Assembly (NCBI GenBank): GCA_044224295.1
Contig: JBGAKQ010000009.1
Span: 88,690 to 152,689 of the forward strand
Source of the DNA: Lacunisphaera sp044224295
GTDB taxonomy: Bacteria; Verrucomicrobiota; Verrucomicrobiia; Opitutales; Opitutaceae
DNA: 64,000 nt
Reading direction: 5' to 3'
Part shown: positions 62,355 to 64,000 of the stretch, piece by piece
Layout of the letters: the number at the start of each line of letters is the position of its first letter
How positions within the stretch are numbered: position 1 is the stretch's first letter
Translations under genes and position numbers: made by a program
Notes under the pieces: model-generated
The model's input: only the letters and a program-made list of their open reading frames with translations
Databases searched by the model: none
Told to the model about the DNA's origin: nothing

Positions 62355-63383
62355 ATGAATACCAACAAACAACATCGCTTCCGACCGCTGGCCGGCTCCC
62401 CGTGGAGCCCAATGATGGCGGCGCTGGTGCTGACGCTTTTCCTCGCCGGTTGCGGCAAGAAGACCGAGGTCGCCGCGGCGCCCGGGCTCGTGAAGGTACG
62501 GTTTCAGACGGACTGGTTTCCGCAACCGGAGCACGGGGGCTACTATCAGGCGCTCGCCAAGGGATTCTACGCGGCGGAGGGCTTGGACGTGGAGATCCTG
62601 CCAGGCGGTCCGAATGCGCAGGTGATGACGGGCGTGGCCACCGGTCGGGCGGACCTGGGCATGACGAATGGCGATGACGTGATTGCCGCCGTGGCCGGGG
62701 GAGTGCCGATCAAGATGGTTGGTGCGGAAATGCAGCGCGACCCGCAGGGCATCCTGTTTCACAAGGAAAATCCCCTCCGGAGTCTCAAGGATCTCGAGGG
62801 GAAAACGCTGATGGCCGGCGCGGGTTCGCGGTGGATCCAGGTGATGCAGAAGAAGCTCAACGTGAAGTTCAACCTGATGCCCCTGGTGGGGGATCTCGCG
62901 CGCTTCATGAACGACAAGAACTTCGTGCAGCAGTGCTTCGTGACCAACGAACCGTATTTCGCCCGGGCCCGCGGGGCGGACGTCGGCGCACTCCTGATCG
63001 CCGGCGATGACTACGAGCCGTACCGCGTCATGTTCACCAGCCAGCAGTTCCTGAAGGAGCATCCAGACATCGTCGCGAAATTTGTGCGCGCCAGCGTGAG
63101 GGGGTGGGTGGATTACCTGGCAGGTGACCCGGCCCCCGCCAACCAGATCATTGCCGCGAAGCGCACCGACCTCACGCCGGAGTTCATGGCCTACAGCATC
63201 AAGGCGATGAACGAGTACCAACTGGTGAGCGGCAACCCGGCCAAGGGTGAGGCCGCGGGTCAGCTCACGGCCGCGCGACTCCAGAAGCAGATCAACCTGC
63301 TACAGGAGGTCGGCGTGCTCGAGAAGCCGGTGAAGGTCGAGGACGTGGCGACTTTCGAATTCATTCCCAAGGCGGAAAAATAG
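62355..63383 (+). CDS. NMT1/THI5-like substrate-binding lipoprotein
   Basis: 342 residues. The lipoprotein signal has lipobox LAGC with the lipidated cysteine at residue 33. The mature part has the NMT1/THI5 fold: FQTDWFPQPEHGGYYQALAKGF, AEGLDVEILPGGPNAQV, VATGRADLGMTNGD and LKDLEGKTLMAGAGSRW. Members bind thiamine precursors, riboflavin, pyrimidines, nitrate or sulfonates. The HMP synthase CCCFC motif is absent, so it is a transport protein. The ligand is open; nearby nucleobase, amidase and RidA genes point to an N-rich heterocycle. Confidence 0.92.
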   Translation: MNTNKQHRFRPLAGSPWSPMMAALVLTLFLAGCGKKTEVAAAPGLVKVRFQTDWFPQPEHGGYYQALAKGFYAAEGLDVEILPGGPNAQVMTGVATGRADLGMTNGDDVIAAVAGGVPIKMVGAEMQRDPQGILFHKENPLRSLKDLEGKTLMAGAGSRWIQVMQKKLNVKFNLMPLVGDLARFMNDKNFVQQCFVTNEPYFARARGADVGALLIAGDDYEPYRVMFTSQQFLKEHPDIVAKFVRASVRGWVDYLAGDPAPANQIIAAKRTDLTPEFMAYSIKAMNEYQLVSGNPAKGEAAGQLTAARLQKQINLLQEVGVLEKPVKVEDVATFEFIPKAEK

Positions 63384-63493
63384 CCCCGGAATCCGCACTC
63401 CCCCGGGACTGAGACAAACGGACTAATTGAATTTCTTTCCGTGTATTCCGGGCATTCCATGGTTTAATCCGATCAGTCCAATTCCAAATCCCC

Positions 63494-63988
63494 ATGAGCA
63501 ACATCGAAGCCAAACTCACCGAACTCGGCCTGAAACTTCCCGATCCCCCGGCGGTCGCCGGCGCGTACGTGCCCTTTGTGCGCAGCGATAACCTGCTGTT
63601 TCTCGCCGGGACCATCAGCTCCTTCAACGGGCAGATGACGCACACGGGCCAGGTCGGCAAGGAACAGACGGTGCAGGCCGGTTACGACTCGGCGCGGATT
63701 TGCGCCCTGAACACGCTGGCGAACATCAAGGCCGCCACGGGCAGCCTCGATGCGGTGAAGCGGTTCGTCATGGTCAACGGCTTTGTGAATGCCGTCAGTG
63801 GCTTCAGCGATAGCCCCGCCGTCATCAATGGCGCCTCGGAGTTGTTCGGCAAACTCTACGGCGACGCCGGCAAGCACGCCCGCGCGGCGGTGGCCGTCTG
63901 CGGCCTGCCCAAGAACTCCACGGTCGAAATCCAGGTGATCGTCGAGATCGAAGGCCGTCGGCTGGATCGCGGCGAACATCACGGGTGA
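63494..63988 (+). CDS. RidA/YjgF family protein
   Basis: 164 residues. The longer RidA subfamily, with PVAGAYVPFVRSDNLLFLAGTIS at the start, a middle with QVGKEQTVQAGYDSARICALNTLANIKAATG, FVNAVSGFSDSPAVINGASELF and a C-terminal VEIQVIVEIEGRR. The arginine that anchors substrates in RidA imine deaminases is not at its usual SR(Q)A position in the C-terminal third, where ARAAVAV(C) is seen. It is 110 bases after the ABC operon and may handle reactive enamine or imine products. Function is inferred from family. Confidence 0.88.
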   Translation: MSNIEAKLTELGLKLPDPPAVAGAYVPFVRSDNLLFLAGTISSFNGQMTHTGQVGKEQTVQAGYDSARICALNTLANIKAATGSLDAVKRFVMVNGFVNAVSGFSDSPAVINGASELFGKLYGDAGKHARAAVAVCGLPKNSTVEIQVIVEIEGRRLDRGEHHG

Positions 63989-64000
63989 GGTAGGGTAGGG

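Overview
The window is GC-rich, tightly packed chromosomal DNA from a Gram-negative (diderm) bacterium. It carries LPS and outer-membrane biogenesis genes (lpxI, lptE, bamD), a TonB-dependent receptor, osmoregulated glucan genes (opgG/opgH) and many proteins with the look of Verrucomicrobiota, most likely the Opitutaceae. That placement is an inference from how the proteins read, not from a marker-gene search. No phage, IS element, CRISPR array or rRNA is visible, and there is one tRNA. No gap between genes exceeds 300 bases.

Layout. 1-2.4 kb (minus): a three-gene set of a small secreted protein, a secreted matrixin-like protease with a GlyGly-CTERM-type tail, and a window-truncated rhombosortase, the presumed processing enzyme for that tail. 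2.4-10 kb: a dapF homologue in which both catalytic cysteines are serine, an uncharacterised conserved protein, sppA, sufT, a tRNA-dihydrouridine synthase, a DUF151 nuclease-like protein and lpxI. 10-15 kb (minus): an exopolysaccharide export operon (FecR-like protein, outer-membrane barrel, Wza-like, Wzc-like tyrosine kinase). 15-26.3 kb: leuS, then a plus-strand run of an active HtrA protease, an apparently inactive HtrA-like paralogue, riboflavin synthase, a family-4-like uracil-DNA glycosylase, opgG, a small membrane protein and opgH. 26.3-34.8 kb: a DUF1573 protein and an HPt protein, the methyl-cycle pair metK-ahcY, an ABC ATPase, tRNA-Ser(GCU), hpt, and the ATPase and binding protein of an iron-type ABC importer. 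34.8-41.2 kb (minus): envelope and lipid genes uppP, rpmF-plsX-fabH-bamD, lptE, rpe and a GNAT enzyme. 41.3-45 kb: trpD-glmM and an MFS transporter. 45-49.8 kb: an iron-type ABC permease and a manganese locus, with mntR divergent from an outer-membrane barrel-mntH-usp operon across a near-canonical MntR box.

49.8-64 kb is the most distinctive part. A secreted adenosine deaminase, an AzgA/PbuG-type purine permease and a periplasmic purine-nucleoside (NUP family) protein form one minus-strand operon. Divergent from it lie a TonB-dependent receptor, an exported DUF62 (SAM hydroxide adenosyltransferase-like) protein, an NCS2 nucleobase permease and an amidohydrolase. An amidase, an NMT1/THI5-type ABC importer and a RidA-family protein follow. 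Read together, this looks like uptake and envelope-side breakdown of purine nucleosides plus use of another nitrogen compound. That reading is inference from gene content.

The best leads are the rhombosortase/GlyGly-CTERM pair, the cysteine-less DapF, the MntR-box outer-membrane manganese candidate, the exported nucleoside and SAM-splitting cluster, the tandem HtrA/pseudo-HtrA genes, the UDG variant with an insertion, and the three-gene opg locus.
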